Positions 4,494-5,317 of a stretch of DNA of 5,317 bases are shown here, piece by piece. The stretch's first letter is position 1. Every line of letters begins with the position of its first letter. The stretch spans positions 1-5,317 of the forward strand of contig JAUWRZ010000172.1 in NCBI GenBank assembly GCA_030610325.1, given 5' to 3'. A program made the position numbers and the translations under genes. The notes below the pieces were generated by a model. The model did not search any database. It was not told where the DNA came from and saw nothing but the letters and a program-made list of their open reading frames with translations. The DNA comes from Sulfurimonadaceae bacterium (lineage in GTDB: Bacteria > Campylobacterota > Campylobacteria > Campylobacterales > Sulfurimonadaceae).

Positions 4494-5317
4494 ATGAAAA
4501 GAAGTCTACATCTGTTACTATTGTTGACCATTGTGAGTATAGCATCACTATATGGCGGAGTCGAGTCAAAAAGGGTGTTGGTCGGGATATATAAGTCTGA
4601 AGAGGCACTCATCGAGGCGAAGCAGTTGCTACGCACTGATCCCTCTTTGGTCAAGGTCAAGCGTGATCACGGTTTTGAGACTGTAAGTCGTGCGCAGGGC
4701 AGTAAACATATCTTATATCTGGAGACATTTAGCAAGACAAAAGACCTGTTAAGTACATTTGTCGTTGTCAGCCGTAAGTTTTCGGATGCCTTTATCGAAG
4801 AGTATATGAACAGCTCCACAGATCTCCCTGATCCGGTTGTAGCAAGCAGACCCGAACCAACGTCTATGCCAGCACAGGAACCGGTGCAGATGAGTGCTCA
4901 AGCACCACTCATAGCTGCCACTGCTGTCTCGGGCTACGATGGTTTTGAACCAGTCAGTGATGATGATGGCGTTTTATGGGAGCGTGTATCTCTCGACGAG
5001 AACGGGAAGGCTCAAGACTCCGATAACAGTTTTTTCGGGGCAGAGGAGATCGAGACACCTGCTAGCGCGCCCATCGCAAAGCCTAAAGAGGTCAGACCTC
5101 CTGTCGTCAAAGCAGCTCCACCCAAGAATGAGGTAGTCAAAAAGCCAGCCCCTTTACCGACATCGAAAGATGAGGAGTGGAACCTTGATTTTATGCGTGA
5201 GCCTGCACTTAAAGAGAGCTTGAGTGAGAAGCCAGTGGAAACACTCAAGAAAGAGCCCGTACCTGTAGCCGCGACGAAGCCTGTTGAACGTGAAGAGAAA
5301 AGCGTACCTGTGGAGAA
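4494..5317 (+). CDS. Secreted protein with SPOR-like N-terminal domain and Pro/Lys/Glu-rich region (3' end outside window)
   Basis: The reading frame is open from the ATG at 4494 to the right edge (274 codons) with no stop. The N-terminus (MKRSLHLLLLLTIVSIASLY) is a signal peptide or membrane anchor. Residues 26-106 form a compact domain beginning KRVLVGIYKSEEALIEAKQL, with a second strand-rich part KHILYLETFSKTKDLL; the V-x-V/L-V-G-x-Y-x-S-x-x-x-A pattern resembles SPOR (peptidoglycan-binding) domains, but I would not call it a secure match. From about 110 the chain is low in complexity and rich in Pro, Glu, Lys and Ala, with repeated short units (EPV, KPVE, VPVA/VPVE), typical of a periplasm-spanning or extended linker; a further domain may lie beyond the edge. 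A GGA ribosome binding site lies 6 nt before the ATG. I infer an envelope location; the function is not recognised. Confidence 0.8.
   Translation, partial: MKRSLHLLLLLTIVSIASLYGGVESKRVLVGIYKSEEALIEAKQLLRTDPSLVKVKRDHGFETVSRAQGSKHILYLETFSKTKDLLSTFVVVSRKFSDAFIEEYMNSSTDLPDPVVASRPEPTSMPAQEPVQMSAQAPLIAATAVSGYDGFEPVSDDDGVLWERVSLDENGKAQDSDNSFFGAEEIETPASAPIAKPKEVRPPVVKAAPPKNEVVKKPAPLPTSKDEEWNLDFMREPALKESLSEKPVETLKKEPVPVAATKPVEREEKSVPVE

Noticed and set aside
4400..4660. Plus frame 4400-4594 and minus frame 4409-4660 in the AT-rich spacer
   Set aside because: The hydrophobic Ile/Phe/Tyr-rich translation comes from AT-rich spacer DNA; both run into the better-supported signal-peptide gene at 4494.
4939..5248. 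Small open frames on both strands inside the Pro/Lys/Glu-rich gene
   Set aside because: They overlap a frame that stays open for 274 codons with an N-terminal signal peptide; no independent support.

Overview
The window looks like part of a chromosome from a Campylobacterota (epsilonproteobacterial) species, probably of the Sulfurovum/Sulfurimonas type. The reasons are the gene content (RNase Y, a c-type heme DUF3365 protein), promoters with a good -10 box and roughly 10-bp-phased T-tracts instead of a -35 box, and a gene order that, from memory, matches Campylobacter jejuni: TlpA-like lipoprotein gene, divergent from 5-formyltetrahydrofolate cyclo-ligase followed by rny. The genus is an inference; no 16S or other marker gene is present.

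Layout. Positions 1-547 (minus) carry most of a thioredoxin-fold (TlpA/ResA-like) lipoprotein whose C-terminus runs off the left edge. A 75-bp divergent spacer holds a strong extended -10 for the lipoprotein gene and a facing, overlapping candidate -10 for the plus-strand operon. That operon is 5-formyltetrahydrofolate cyclo-ligase (623-1246) and ribonuclease Y (1176-2744), which overlap by 71 bp. It ends at a perfect 10-bp hairpin terminator (2756-2781), which also lies downstream of the convergent minus-strand unit. That unit, read right to left, is a cation diffusion facilitator (CDF) transporter (4319-3426) followed 44 bp later by a periplasmic single-heme DUF3365 (Tll0287-like) protein (3381-2797). 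A 174-bp AT-rich divergent spacer follows; it has a possible leaderless promoter for the CDF gene and a run of T-tracts phased at exactly 10 bp. From 4494 to the right edge is the start of a secreted protein with a SPOR-like N-terminal domain and a long Pro/Lys/Glu-rich region.

How the genes fit together. The left block is housekeeping: envelope thiol redox, one-carbon folate salvage and mRNA decay. The central minus-strand pair concerns metal efflux and periplasmic heme redox; co-transcription is plausible, but a promoter inside the gap could also drive the heme gene separately. The last gene is an envelope protein of unknown role. I found no CRISPR array, mobile element, tRNA/rRNA gene or defence system. 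The most unusual signals are regulatory: overlapping facing promoters, a probable leaderless CDF mRNA and phased T-tracts. I do not see a new multi-gene system here.
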